Source of the DNA: Chelydra serpentina
Lineage: Eukaryota > Chordata > Testudines > Chelydridae
Length of the DNA stretch: 64,000 nt
Assembly (NCBI GenBank): GCA_037349315.1
Contig: JBAIAC010000059.1
Coordinates: forward strand, 15,966,501 to 16,030,500
Direction: 5' to 3'
In this document: piece after piece, positions 55,749 to 64,000 of the stretch
Position numbering within the stretch: position 1 is the first letter of the stretch
Layout: each line of letters opens with the position of its first letter
The notes under the pieces: model-generated
Told to the model about the DNA's origin: nothing
Database searches by the model: none
What the model saw: the letters and a program-made list of their open reading frames with translations, nothing else
Made by a program: the position numbers and the translations under genes

Positions 55749-57739
55749 ATGATGGAGTCCCAGAATCGAAGACGAGCTCCAGCATGGACCGAGCGTGAGG
55801 TACTCGATCTGATCGCTGTTTGGGGAGACGAAACCGTGCTAGCAGAGCTAGGGTCCAAAAGAAGAAACGCCAAGACATACGCCAAAGTCTCCAAGGGCAT
55901 GCAGGACAGAGGCTACAACAGGGACGCGCAACAGTGCCGCGTGAAAATTAAGGAGCTCAGGCAAGCCTACCAAAAAACCAGAGATGCAAACAACCGCTCT
56001 GGGTCAGAGCCCCAGACATGCCGCTTCTATGATGAGCTGCATGCCATTCTAGGAGGTGCAGCCAGCACAGACCCTCCCATGTGGTTTGACTCCGTATGTG
56101 GATCATCAGAACCCACAGAGGAGCCTGATGATGATAATGATGCTGAAAATAGCACACAGACCCAGCAAGGAAGCGGAGAAGCCCTTTTCCCCGACAGCCA
56201 GGAACTCTTTCTCACCCTGGAGCAAGTACAGTTCGAACCCTCCCAAGGCGTGCTCGATGCAGGAGAAGGGACCTCTGGTGAGTGTACCTCTGTTTAATTA
56301 ATACATGTTTTATAAGCAAGCGTGTTTAATGATTAATTCGTGGCCAGTACAGCCACAGCTACTCGAAAAGTCTGTTAACATGTTCGGGGATGGAGCAGAA
56401 ATCCTCCGGGGACATCTCCTGAAAGATCTCCTGGATGTGCTCCCAAAGCCTGTGCATGAGGTTTCTGGGGAGGGCAGCCTTATCCTGTGCTCCGTGGTAA
56501 CACACTCTACCACGCCAGGCAAGCAGCACGTAGTCTGGAATCAGTGCTTTGCAAAGCATGGCGGCGTACGGTCCCGGTTTTTGCTGGCATTCAAGCAACA
56601 TCCTTTCTTTATCTGTGTGTGTTATCCTCAGAAGAGTGATATCATTCATGGGAACCTGGTTGAAATAGGGGAATTTTAGTACGGGGGCATTCAGAGGGGC
56701 TCCGTCCCTGCTGGGCTGTTTGCCTGTGGCTGAACGGAAATCTTCCCCGCTGGGACCCACGCGGTGGGGGGAGGGGGCACAGCGAACATCTTGCCTGGGT
56801 GTGTGTGTGTGTGTGTGTGGGGGGGGGGGCGATTAGGTTCTCCCTGCATGTTAACCCGAAAACCGCCGCCCCACCTAACTTTTCAATTGCTAAGCTATTT
56901 GTTTTAAATTGCCAGCCCACGGGATGTTTGTTATGGGAAATGAGGGGGTTGATGTTTGAAAACATTCCCGCCTGTTGTGAAGCTTAAAGAAGCCTATAGA
57001 GTGTCTTACCATGGCTGTCTGCAAGCCGAATTCTGTTGCCCGCCGGACCTGCTTGTGTGATCTCTCACAGCAAACCGGCAGACCCTCAATATAAGAGGCC
57101 CAGTGCAACCTTGGACAAAATGCACATGTGATATGTAATGTTTTGTTCAAACAAAATGTGTCTTTTACATTTGTCTCCCGTTTGCTTCCTCCCACAGCTA
57201 CAAATGTTTCAACGCCACCCCTTTCATCACCATCCCAGAGGCTAGCGAAGATAAGAAGTAAAAAGAAAAGGAGTCGAGACGATATGTTCTCAGAACTCAT
57301 GGAATCCTCCCACTCTGAGGCTGCCCAGCAGAATGCGTGGAGGCAGACACTGTCTGAGTCCAGGAAGGCAGAATTTGATCGCGCGGACAAGTGGCGTGCT
57401 GAGGACAATGACTGGCGGGCTGAAGAGAGACAGCGGCGGGATGAAGAGAGTAGGTGGCGTCAGCGTGCAGAGAGAAGGCAGGATGCAATTCTCAGGCTAC
57501 TGGAGGATCAAACGGAAATCCTCCGGCTTATGGCTGAGGACAGGCGTAGGGTTCAGGAAAGGCAGCCTGAGCCCAGACCGCCGCTACAGCCCCTGTGTAA
57601 CCAACAGCCCTCCTTCCCGAGTCCCATAACCTCATCCCCGAGACGCCCAAGAACGCGTTTGGGTGGCCTCCGTGCTCCCAGCCACTCAAGCCAAGAGAAC
57701 AGTCCAAGCAAGAAAGGGCTGGCATTCAATAAGTTTTAA
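55749..57739 (+). CDS. Harbinger-associated Myb/SANT-like DNA-binding protein (two exons)
   Basis: In Harbinger systems this protein binds the element ends and helps bring the transposase into the nucleus. Exon 1 is 55749-56277, ending in a good donor (CTG then GTGAGT); exon 2 is 57198-57739, after a strong pyrimidine tract and CACAG. Joined they give 356 aa in frame. I chose the ATG at 55749 (A at -3; a second ATG follows directly); the open frame extends upstream only from a GTG. Residues about 10-103 form the trihelix/Myb domain with the spaced aromatics AWTEREVLDLIAVW and FYDELHAIL. Then comes an acidic linker with DDDND. Exon 2 begins near a basic KKKRSRDD stretch (nuclear signal candidate) and continues as a long Arg/Glu-rich coiled coil with repeated WRAE/WRQR units, then a Pro-rich tail. 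No stops interrupt it. Auto-annotations may call such proteins by unrelated zinc-finger/SCAN names. Confidence 0.88.
56359..57109 (-). CDS. Candidate third, antisense spliced reading frame inside the Harbinger intron
   Basis: Not recognised as any family. On the minus strand, 57109-57010 is open and protein-like (EGLPVCCERSHKQVRRATEF) and ends at a strong donor, ATG then GTAAGA. 354 bp later an acceptor CAACCAG occurs at 56656, preceded by TACTAAAA about 20 nt upstream, a good branch site. The exon starting at 56655 continues in the same phase (VPMNDITLLRITHTD, then GPYAAMLCKALIPDYVLLAW and HIQEIFQEMSPEDF) to a TAG at 56359. If translation starts at the internal ATG 56649 the product is 96 aa; if spliced, at least 131 residues with an unknown N-terminus, since the upstream end of the first exon (acceptor near 57110) points to another exon not found. 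Composition and amphipathic helices favour coding on this strand over its complement. Could be a captured host fragment or an element gene. Confidence 0.4.
56799..56829. repeat. (GT)n followed by a G run
   Basis: About 10 GT units then 10 G, in the intron of the Myb-like gene. Confidence 0.9.
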
Positions 57740-57870
57740 AGTGCTGTGTGTCCTTGTCCTTCCCTCATCCCCTCCTCCACCACCCATCCTGGTGCTTCCC
57801 TTCCTCCACCACCTATCCCGGGAGACTGTGTCAGTTACCACCATAGTCCCCCCTCTGTGTTTTACAAATT

Positions 57871-57876
57871 AATAAA
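57871..57876 (+). terminator. Polyadenylation signal of the Myb-like gene
   Basis: AATAAA 132 bp downstream of the stop codon at 57739. Confidence 0.75.
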
Positions 57877-57904
57877 GAATGCATGATTTTTAAACAAGAA
57901 TCAC

Positions 57905-57910
57905 TTTATT
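57905..57910 (-). terminator. Polyadenylation signal of the transposase gene
   Basis: TTTATT on the plus strand, that is AATAAA on the minus strand, 108 bp past the transposase stop. It lies about 30 bp from the plus-strand signal, so the two transcripts must end in nearly the same place and may overlap. Confidence 0.7.
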
Positions 57911-58017
57911 TCCTCTGCAAGCGGTGATTGAGGGGGGGAGGGCAGGGCGGTTTGGGTAAAGGGAAGTAGAGCGAATGAAGGGGCGGGGCTTTTCATTACT
58001 GGGGAAAAACAGAACTT

Positions 58018-59313
58018 TCACACAGCATCCTGGCCATTCATGAAACTTGTTTTCAAAGCTTCCCTGATGCGCAACGCACCCTGCTGTACTCTTGTAATAG
58101 CCCTGGTGTCTGGCTGCGCATAACCAGCGGCCAGGCGATTTGCCTCAACCTCCCACCCTGCCATAAACGTCTCCCCCTTACTCTCACAGATATTGTGGAG
58201 CGCACAGCAAGCAGTAATAACAATAGGAACATTGGTTTCGCTGAGATCTAACCTAGTTAATAAACTTCGCCATCTTGCTTTTAAACGGCCAAATGCACAC
58301 TCCACCACCATTCTGCACTTGCTCAGCCTATAGTTGAAAAGGTCCTGACTACTGTCCAGGCTACCTGTGTATGGCTTCATGAGCCATGGCATTAAGGGGT
58401 AGGCTGGGTCCCCAAGGATAACTATGGGCATCTCAACATCCCCAACGGTTATTTTCTGGTCTGGGAAGAAAGTCCCTTGCTGCAGCAGCTGAAACAGACC
58501 AGAGTTCCTGAAGATGCGAGCGTCATGTACCTTTCCCGGCCATCCCACGTTGATGTTGGTGAAACGCCCCTTGTGATCCACCAGTGCTTGCAGCACTATT
58601 GAAAAGTAACCCTTTCGGTTTATGTACTCGCTGGCTTGGTGGTCCGGTGCCAAGATAGGGATATGGGTTCCGTCTATCGCCCCTCCACAGTTCGGGAAGC
58701 CCATTGCTGCAAAGCCATCCAGTATGAGCTGCACATTTCCCAGACTCACAACCCTTGGTACAAGCAGCTTGGTGATCGCCCTGGCTACTTGCATGACAAC
58801 AGCCCCCACTGTAGATTTTCCCACTCCGAATTGATTCGCGACTGACCGGTAGCTGTCTGGCGTTGCAAGCTTCCACAGGGCTATCGCCAGTCGCTTCTCT
58901 ACTGTGAGGGCTGCTCTCATCTTGGTGTTCTGGCGCTTCAGGGCAGGGGAAAGCAACTCACAAAGTTCCATGAAAGTGCCCTTACGCATGCGAAAGTTTC
59001 GCAGCCACTGGGATTCATCCCAGACCTGCAGCACTATGTGGTCCCACCACTCTGTGCTTGTTTCCCGGGCCCAGAATCGGCGTTCCACTGTATCAACGAG
59101 CCCCATTACCACCATGATGTCCACCTTGCGGGGGGGCCTTTTCTGAGAGAGGTCTGTCTCCATGTCCTCATCACTCTCCTCAGGCTGATACTGTCTCGTC
59201 CTCGCCTCCTGTTGCTCTAGCAGCTCCCGGTTCTCGGTCTCCATATACTCCTGGACAATGCGCGTGGTGTTCATAACGGCCATAACAGTTGCGGTGATCT
59301 GATCGTGCTCCAT
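58018..59313 (-). CDS. PIF/Harbinger DDE transposase
   Basis: Nuclease that excises and reinserts the element (DDE_Tnp_4-type). 431 aa from the ATG at 59313, chosen because it is the first ATG and has A at -3 and G at +4; the frame is open further to 59469 but only from a TTG. The N-terminus has an acidic region (EESDEDMETD, 46-54). Residues 137-180 form a helix-turn-helix (LTVEKRLAIALWKLA, then VANQFGVGKSTVG). The catalytic residues appear intact: D214 in GAIDGTHIPI, D264 in GKVHDARIFRNS, D302 in LGDPAYPLMPW, and E338 in MVVECAFGRLKARWR. CCALHNICES near 369-378 is the usual conserved end. No stops or frameshifts. Convergent with the Myb-like gene, 278 bp between stop codons. Confidence 0.95.
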   Translation of the reverse strand: MEHDQITATVMAVMNTTRIVQEYMETENRELLEQQEARTRQYQPEESDEDMETDLSQKRPPRKVDIMVVMGLVDTVERRFWARETSTEWWDHIVLQVWDESQWLRNFRMRKGTFMELCELLSPALKRQNTKMRAALTVEKRLAIALWKLATPDSYRSVANQFGVGKSTVGAVVMQVARAITKLLVPRVVSLGNVQLILDGFAAMGFPNCGGAIDGTHIPILAPDHQASEYINRKGYFSIVLQALVDHKGRFTNINVGWPGKVHDARIFRNSGLFQLLQQGTFFPDQKITVGDVEMPIVILGDPAYPLMPWLMKPYTGSLDSSQDLFNYRLSKCRMVVECAFGRLKARWRSLLTRLDLSETNVPIVITACCALHNICESKGETFMAGWEVEANRLAAGYAQPDTRAITRVQQGALRIREALKTSFMNGQDAV

Positions 59314-59483
59314 GCTTCCCCCGGTACACTGTTTGCAGGACAGCAGAGTGGGAGCAGAAGCGGCTGGTGGATAACAATGGTGGCAGCAATATGGCGCCCG
59401 CACGAAAAAAGGCGCGAAAGGATTTTTCGCTCCCCCCTCAGGTGCTTTCACGGAGGGAGGGGGGAGCAAGGGTTAGGCTCATT

Positions 59484-59510
59484 TCCTTCTAGCTGCAGAT
59501 AGTACAATAT
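59484..59510 (+). repeat. Internal motif copy 1
   Basis: CCTTCTAGCTGCAGATAGTA followed by CAATAT. Same motif as copies 2-4; first of a forward pair. Confidence 0.8.
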
Positions 59511-59535
59511 GCCGTGAGCAGGGGTTAGGCGCCTT

Positions 59536-59561
59536 TCCTTCCAGCTGCAGATGGTACAATA
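59536..59561 (+). repeat. Internal motif copy 2
   Basis: CCTTCCAGCTGCAGATGGTA followed by CAATA. Lies about 52 bp from copy 1, with the adjoining GGGTTAGGC also repeated. Confidence 0.8.
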
Positions 59562-59572
59562 AGCTCTACTGA

Positions 59573-59647
59573 CCCCCTCAAGGATTGAACTCGCAACCCC
59601 GGGTTTAGCGGGTCAACGCTCATACCGCTGAGCTATCCCTCTGCCCG
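59573..59647 (-). repeat. tRNA-like module 1 inside Harbinger
   Basis: On the minus strand: GGATAGCTCAGCGGTATGAG (T8-A9, D-arm, A-box) and GGTTGCGAGTTCAATCC (T-arm, B-box). The T-stem pairs; the anticodon stem pairs poorly and the 3' acceptor strand does not match the 5' strand, so it is not a working tRNA. It matches the SINE head at 20454-20529, including sequence beyond the T-arm (TTGAGGGGG). Confidence 0.75.
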
Positions 59648-59747
59648 TGTTCCAGGCAGTGCTGAATCTCCCTTAAAGAAAACGTAAAAAAGCGCCCCCG
59701 GCCAGCCACACCAAAGGCCGCCGGCCAGGAGCACTGTAATGTCAAGC

Positions 59748-59773
59748 ATATTGTACGATCTGCAGCTAGAAGG
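59748..59773 (-). repeat. Internal motif copy 3 (inverted)
   Basis: GCATATTGTACGATCTGCAG then CTAGAAG, the complement of copies 1 and 2 with small changes. Followed by GCAAGGAGCTT shared with copy 4. Confidence 0.8.
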
Positions 59774-59819
59774 CAAGGAGCTTCTCCTGTATGGTCCCGC
59801 GACCACAACCATTTATGGC

Positions 59820-59843
59820 ATAGTGCACGATCTGCAGCTAGAA
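59820..59843 (-). repeat. Internal motif copy 4 (inverted)
   Basis: ATAGTGCACGATCTGCAGCT then AGAAGG. Copies 3 and 4 and the following ~35 bp (to GTCCCGCGAC) form a direct repeat of about 72-bp period. Confidence 0.8.
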
Positions 59844-59894
59844 GGCAAGGAGCTTATGCTGTGCAGTCCCGCGACTACCAGCCTCAGGCGGAAT

Positions 59895-59971
59895 GGCCCC
59901 CTCAAGGATTGAACTCGCAACCCCGGGTTTAGCGGGCCAACGCTCAGAACGCTGAGCTATCCCTCTGCCCG
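59895..59971 (-). repeat. tRNA-like module 2 inside Harbinger
   Basis: Same module and orientation as at 59573, with GATAGCTCAGCGTTCTGAGC and GTTGCGAGTTCAATCC on the minus strand, and GGGGGCCATTC after the T-arm as in the SINE. Confidence 0.75.
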
Positions 59972-60425
59972 TATTATACCGTGACTGAATCTCCACTAGA
60001 CCTAATGTGAAGGCGTACGCTGGAGATGTACGGTAATTGTGAGCTGAGCAGCCTTCTGTAGCCTTCTGTAGCAAACATGGAAAGCACGCAGACAAGGCGC
60101 GAAAAAGATTGCTTTCAAGGAGGGAGGGAGGGACGTTTGATGGCCTGATGACATGTACCCAGAACCACCAGCGACATTTTTTTCTGCCCCATCAGGCTTT
60201 GGGATCGCAACCCAGAATTCCAATGGGCGGCGGAGACTGCGGGAACTGTGGGATAGCTACCCGCAATGCAATGCTTCGAAGGTCGATGCTAATCTCGCAA
60301 CTGTGGACACAGACAATCGACCTCATGGTCTTAACGCTCTTTAGTGGGGACACACACAATCGATTCCATTAATTCGGGTTTTAATATATCGACTTCTATA
60401 ATTTCGACCTAGTTCTGTAGTGTAG

Positions 60426-60650
60426 GAGAAATGGGTTTTATACCAACTATGTCACTGAACTGCAGTGTGACTTTGGGCAAGTCACTTCACCTGTTTCTTT
60501 TCCTGTGATTTGTCTCTTCAGACAGTCAGCTCTTTGGGGCAGGGAATGTTTCTTGTTCTGTGTTTATTACTTAGAACAATGGGGTTCAGATCTCAGAGAA
60601 GGGCTGGAAGTGTACTGTAACATGAATAATAATTACACAAAAATGATGTT
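60426..60650 (+). repeat. SINE, right part
   Basis: GAAATGGGTTTTATACCAAC, GTGACTTTGGGCAAGTCACT and CAGCTCTTTGGGGCAGGGAA continue the SINE that begins at 55338, showing that Harbinger inserted into it. Confidence 0.75.
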
Positions 60651-60841
60651 GAGAGAATGTTATTTAGGTTGTGAAGTCAAGCACTTGAAAGTTAGGAAAA
60701 GCCAGATTTATTATGGTGCTTATGCAACCTTAATTTGGCCCCTCGTGTGTATGCATTAGTATGGTCTTTAACTAGGGTAGTGCACACTTTGTAGCTTGTG
60801 TGAGCAGAGCTCATCAGGGGCTTCTTGTGAATACTTCCATT

Positions 60842-61415
60842 TGTGACAAAGTCAGACTGGATAGCCACCAGATTTGGGGAAGGCAGGTATATTAGCCCTA
60901 GAACGCTAAAGGTTCTTTTCCCTATGAGCTGAAAAGGGGTTACTTCAGGTCAATTAGGGACACCTGAGTCCAATTAAGGGCTGCCTGAGACCTTTAACCC
61001 CCTCCCCCATGCTAGGGCAAGAGAAGGAGGAGAGGTGAGAGACCAGTTGCAGCAGGGAAAAGAAGTGTCTCCTGGGCAGGGGATGGCTATGCTCCTTTCT
61101 GTAGAGGACACAATTGAGCGAACAGTGTTTGGAGAAGGACTGGCACCCAAAGGCCCACATACTAGGACAGCCCTCAAAGAGGGGGTAGGGAAAGGTATTT
61201 CCTTGTTGTGTTACAAGTTTGGGTTTTTTTTGGTTTGGCTGAGGAGTACTGCTTGGGCTTCCCCTGAGGCCCACCTTGTAGATGTTAGAAAATAAAACCC
61301 GAGTGAGGAATAAAAACTCTCTGGAGTGGGACTGACTTACTCCAAGCTCCCTGCCCCCACATTGCTAGAAGGAGACATGCTGAGCCTGGCAAGGTGAAGG
61401 AAGTGCCTTGCCACA
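60842..61415 (+). mobile_element. Solo LTR, about 574 bp
   Basis: TGTGACAAAGTC at the start and GTGCCTTGCCACA at the end give TG...CA tips. AATAAA signals occur at about 61291 and 61309. The flanking five bases do not match, so the boundaries are not proven. The start resembles the LTR at 41117. Confidence 0.6.
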
Positions 61416-62395
61416 CTTTTCTGCCCTCTCCTTCCCCCTCCCCAGCTTCCTGTATGCCACCTTCCTATCCCCTGCTAGGTCAGGGTCATCCCTCAACACC
61501 CCAGTCTCCCCCCATTCAGGGGTTCTGTGTGCTCCCCATTTCCTAGGTTGTTGGGCTTTTTTAATGGGTAAACACATTGTATTATGTGCAATGTGTAATT
61601 TGTGCAACTGTAATCACTGTTGGCTGCTGGTGGTTCCCTGTGCTGAGCCCAGCTCTTTCAGCTGGGACTATTCCTCATGCTGGTCAAGTTTAGACAGAAT
61701 GTTTATAGGGAATATGTCTCTTGCTCCGGCTATGAAAGGAAAGTATGTATAATGCAGCACATAGTATCAAAACTGCAGCCTTTGAGCTGGCAGGAAATTT
61801 AATTTAGTACATGGAATTCAATGCTCCTAAGATTAAATGCCTTATTCAGATCAGGATGAATACCTCGTGATTGCCTTATCAACTGAAACATGCTTGGGGG
61901 TGCCAGCCTCCAAGCAATAAAGGCTGTGATATACTACTGTATGCCACAAAGGTCTTACTATTCCTTCCTCCTCTTGCTGTGCTAGAAATAGTACAGCTAG
62001 AGTAGGAAACTAACCAAGCCCAGAGCTTACAGTGTCATTTGTGCCCATTTAGCTCAAGCACAAAAAATCTGTTCCATGAGAATCTGTAGAGAATCTAACA
62101 GTAGTGATGCAGGAAAGAGTGTGAGAGGCAGATGACACTGGTCCAAGCACGGAGCCTGTGGTGCAATTTTCCCTTCAGTGCACTGAATGTTAAGCCTATC
62201 CATTTACTTGGCTTTAAAGGTATTTTGATTTTAATCAAGTGAGTCCGGCTTTACAAGTCTGACAGACTTTTGAGAAGTGAGGGTCTTTCCCCCCCCCCCG
62301 ATCTAATTAAGATTTGGTTTTCCATGTGTGGTCTTGGGAGATAGGACTTTGGTTTGCTCTCTATTGTGGAAGAGTCTAACTATGACATTCTGATG
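61416..62395. other. Noncoding stretch without a recognised feature
   Basis: No protein-like frame or named repeat. Confidence 0.5.
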
Positions 62396-62399
62396 TGCA

Positions 62400-63530
62400 A
62401 TCCAGACCAGTGAGGTGCTGTGTCACCACCTGCCTTTCAAGGTGGGGTGCCTCATAATGCTTTGATGCTGTAGCTCCCAACCTGGGCCCCTCACAAACAG
62501 CATGCTGGTCACAACCTGAGCGTCTGTGTATAACTGCAACCTGTCAGCTTTGTCCAGTCACACTCTGGCTTCCACCAGCCTTGGTTACTATTTGCAAGGT
62601 GGCCCTAACACACTTCCAGTCCTGAATTTCCCACCAAAATGTGTTCTGAGCTGTCCAGCTCTCTCCTGGAAAATTCAGATATTTAAGTTCCATAACTCCT
62701 CAATACCCAACAGTTAGCTACTTTAAATGGAATTGCCCACATAGTTCAGCTGAAACACAACACTGGATTAGTTTCGACTGTAGTTAAAGTAACTTGTTTT
62801 ATTCTTTAAAGAGAGGTCTTAAGTGAGTACAAATATAAGGCATTGAAATCAGAAATGGTTACAAGAGAAATAAAGATAAAACAATTTCTAGTACTTAAAC
62901 TAGACTTGTTTCAAGGTGAAACCCCTTACCACATGTTCCCAGTAACACTGCTGACCAAATTCTCAGACCTGGATTTGCTCCCAAAGTTTGTTTCTTTTGT
63001 CTCGGGTGAAAGAGAGAGAGATGGTTAGGGACAGATACCTTGGAGAGTTTTTGCCCCTCATTTTATAGTTCAGTCCCTCTTTTGAAATGCATTTTTCTGA
63101 GGGTTACCCCTAGATAAAGTTAATTCCTGCTGTGATGTTGGAGTCATGGAGTCTTGTGGTCTAAGAGATTTCATGCTGCTGTTTGCTAGGATGCAGATCT
63201 GTTTGTTCCTGCTCCCGTTCCTTGCTGAAGAATGGCCACTTGATAGGTGATTGCCCTTCAACTTTGATGCATAGCTGGAGGCATCAGCTTGTCCTTTGTC
63301 TTTGAGCAACTGGTTTATCCAGACTTGTCCGGTAAACACATTTCAGACCTAATTTCAGCTTATGTTTATAACTTTATATATAATGTTGCTACACCCATTT
63401 CACCATGACCTTATTGATCAGTGAGCGGCTTGTTTTCAAATGATACCTCACAAGGCATATTTTGTACGAAGAGTATTACAACAGTGTGTAGGGTGGGAAT
63501 ACAGGGTGCATTTAATCACACTCACCACTT
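62400..63530 (-). mobile_element. Probable LTR on the minus strand
   Basis: The right part (AATGATACCTCACAAGGCATA complement region near 63440, CACTCACCACTTATGG at 63520) resembles from memory the 5' part of turtle LTRs with a GAGGTATCATTTGAAAAC stretch, and the left part the 3' end. Ends and target duplication not resolved. Confidence 0.4.
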
Positions 63531-63542
63531 ATGGTCATTAAA

Positions 63543-63650
63543 GATTCATAGATTTTTAAGGGCAGAAGGGACCATTTTCATCATCTAGTCTGACTTTCTG
63601 CATAACACAAGATCTTATGGCATATTTTATGAGCAGTTAACATTATTTGT
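63543..63650 (-). mobile_element. CR1 LINE 3' end
   Basis: GATTCATAGATTTTTAAGGG, AGAAGGGACCATTTTCATCA and TCTAGTCTGACTTTCTGCAT match the complement of the CR1 tail, as at 20025. Confidence 0.85.
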
Positions 63651-64000
63651 CTAAATTGGGTAATTTCCGACTTGTGTAATTATTACATTCTCCCTACCTA
63701 AATCACACCTGCAGTGGATATGGTGTTCTTCCATATCTCCTGATCTATGGCTCTGCATTGGTAAACAGCTGCTATGTCGGACCCTAAAGGTGGCTGCATT
63801 TCAGTAACAGGTGATGTAATCTCTATAAAACCCTTATGGATTTTAGAGTAGACTTCTGAGTCTTAAACCACAGGAACGGAGCAATACAACATTGGAGCAA
63901 TACGACATTGTTCTAGCTGACACAGTGCTCAAAACCTTATGGCAGTTGGTGGCTCAGATATGCCTGGACGTCTCATGGCGGTGCTGAACAAGTTTTAATG
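63651..64000. other. Noncoding stretch to window end
   Basis: Nothing recognised. A short direct repeat, GAGCAATACAACATTG and GAGCAATACGACATTG, lies at 63879-63911. Confidence 0.5.

Larger units (their letters stand above)
56278..57197 (+). other. Intron of the Myb-like gene
   Basis: 920 bp between the GTGAGT donor and CACAG acceptor. Contains a (GT)n-G-run tract (about 56799-56829) and, on the opposite strand, a protein-like spliced frame. Confidence 0.8.
59314..60350 (-). promoter_or_regulatory. Upstream region of the transposase gene
   Basis: Noncoding interval between the transposase start and the right terminal repeat. It contains two tRNA-like modules and four copies of a ~25-bp motif, described separately. 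Any transposase promoter must lie here. Confidence 0.6.
55369..60425. mobile_element. Autonomous PIF/Harbinger transposon, about 5.06 kb
   Basis: The terminal inverted repeats share CTACACTAC, then AGGTCGAA, and subterminal ATCGATT-type sequence (55377-55425; complement of 60350-60425). The left end reads GGCCCTGGTCTACACTAC; the right end stops at CTGTAGTGTAG, so about eight terminal bases appear lost and the 3-bp target duplication cannot be read. Inside are a spliced plus-strand Myb/SANT-like gene and a convergent minus-strand DDE transposase, both open. An antisense spliced frame lies in the intron, and tRNA-like modules with repeated motifs lie upstream of the transposase. GC and CpG content are above the surrounding DNA, as expected for a young insertion. 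Confidence 0.92.

Noticed and set aside
56305..56679. 124-aa plus-strand frame in the Harbinger intron
   Set aside because: It is the complement of the more protein-like minus-strand frame and lacks splice or domain support.
56890..57408. 172-aa minus-strand frame across the Myb exon 2
   Set aside because: Its first half is the antisense of exon 2; only the stretch 57010-57109 looks independently protein-like and is treated in the third-frame candidate.
58523..58876. 117-aa minus-strand frame and several plus-strand frames over the transposase
   Set aside because: Out-of-frame shadows of the transposase coding sequence.
59314..59469. Extending the transposase to 59469
   Set aside because: The extension starts at TTG, is Pro/Cys/Ala-rich and unlike the family; the ATG at 59313 has a better context.
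59573..59971. Functional tRNA genes inside Harbinger
   Set aside because: The acceptor strands do not pair and the anticodon stems are poor; both match a SINE head instead.

Overview
The window looks like nuclear DNA of a non-avian sauropsid, most likely a turtle. The evidence is the repeat set: CR1 and CR1/L3 LINE ends, a tRNA-headed SINE with a CR1-like tail, MIR-type SINEs, a Penelope-like element, many hAT and Harbinger MITEs, TG...CA solo LTRs, and a PIF/Harbinger transposon of the two-gene type that I associate from memory with turtle assemblies. A crocodilian is the main alternative. Outside one CpG island the DNA is poor in CpG, and I see no convincing exon of a host protein-coding gene.

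Layout. 1-4.3 kb: a hAT MITE, unannotated DNA, then a CpG island (about 2.15-2.78 kb) that may be the promoter or first exon of an unidentified host gene, with C-rich degenerate tandem repeats beside it. 4.4-5.4 kb: a broken Tigger/pogo transposon. 6.6-10.3 kb: a run of MITEs and an LTR. 14.1-19.35 kb: a decayed, nearly full-length LINE on the minus strand with zinc-knuckle, endonuclease, reverse transcriptase, RNase H and C-terminal zinc-binding remnants, a domain set unusual for amniotes. 20-33 kb: CR1, SINEs, an LTR, a Penelope 3' fragment with a GIY-YIG domain and a hammerhead-like motif, a 0.7-kb foldback element and many MITEs. 35-36.2 kb: a solo LTR with a perfect 5-bp target duplication. 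37.5-39.3 kb: three LINE fragments. 41-53 kb: nested MITE/LTR/SINE composites, including a 1.07-kb hAT element that contains a minisatellite whose 61-bp units are themselves hairpins.

55.37-60.43 kb is the main object of interest: an apparently intact autonomous PIF/Harbinger transposon inserted in a SINE. On the plus strand it has a two-exon Myb/SANT-like DNA-binding protein gene (356 aa after splicing). On the minus strand, convergent with it, is an uninterrupted 431-aa DDE transposase. Two further structures are not part of the textbook two-gene layout: a protein-like spliced reading frame on the minus strand inside the intron of the Myb-like gene, and upstream of the transposase two tRNA-like modules flanked by four copies of a ~25-bp motif (two in each orientation). 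In Harbinger elements generally, the Myb-like protein is thought to bring the transposase to the nucleus and to the element ends; the intact frames here suggest recent mobility.

60.8-64 kb: two more LTRs and a CR1 end. Nested insertions give relative ages: Harbinger after its SINE; hAT MITEs after the LINE and after a SINE; Harbinger MITEs after two LTRs; and one LTR after a Harbinger MITE. All family assignments come from reading the sequence; no database search was possible.
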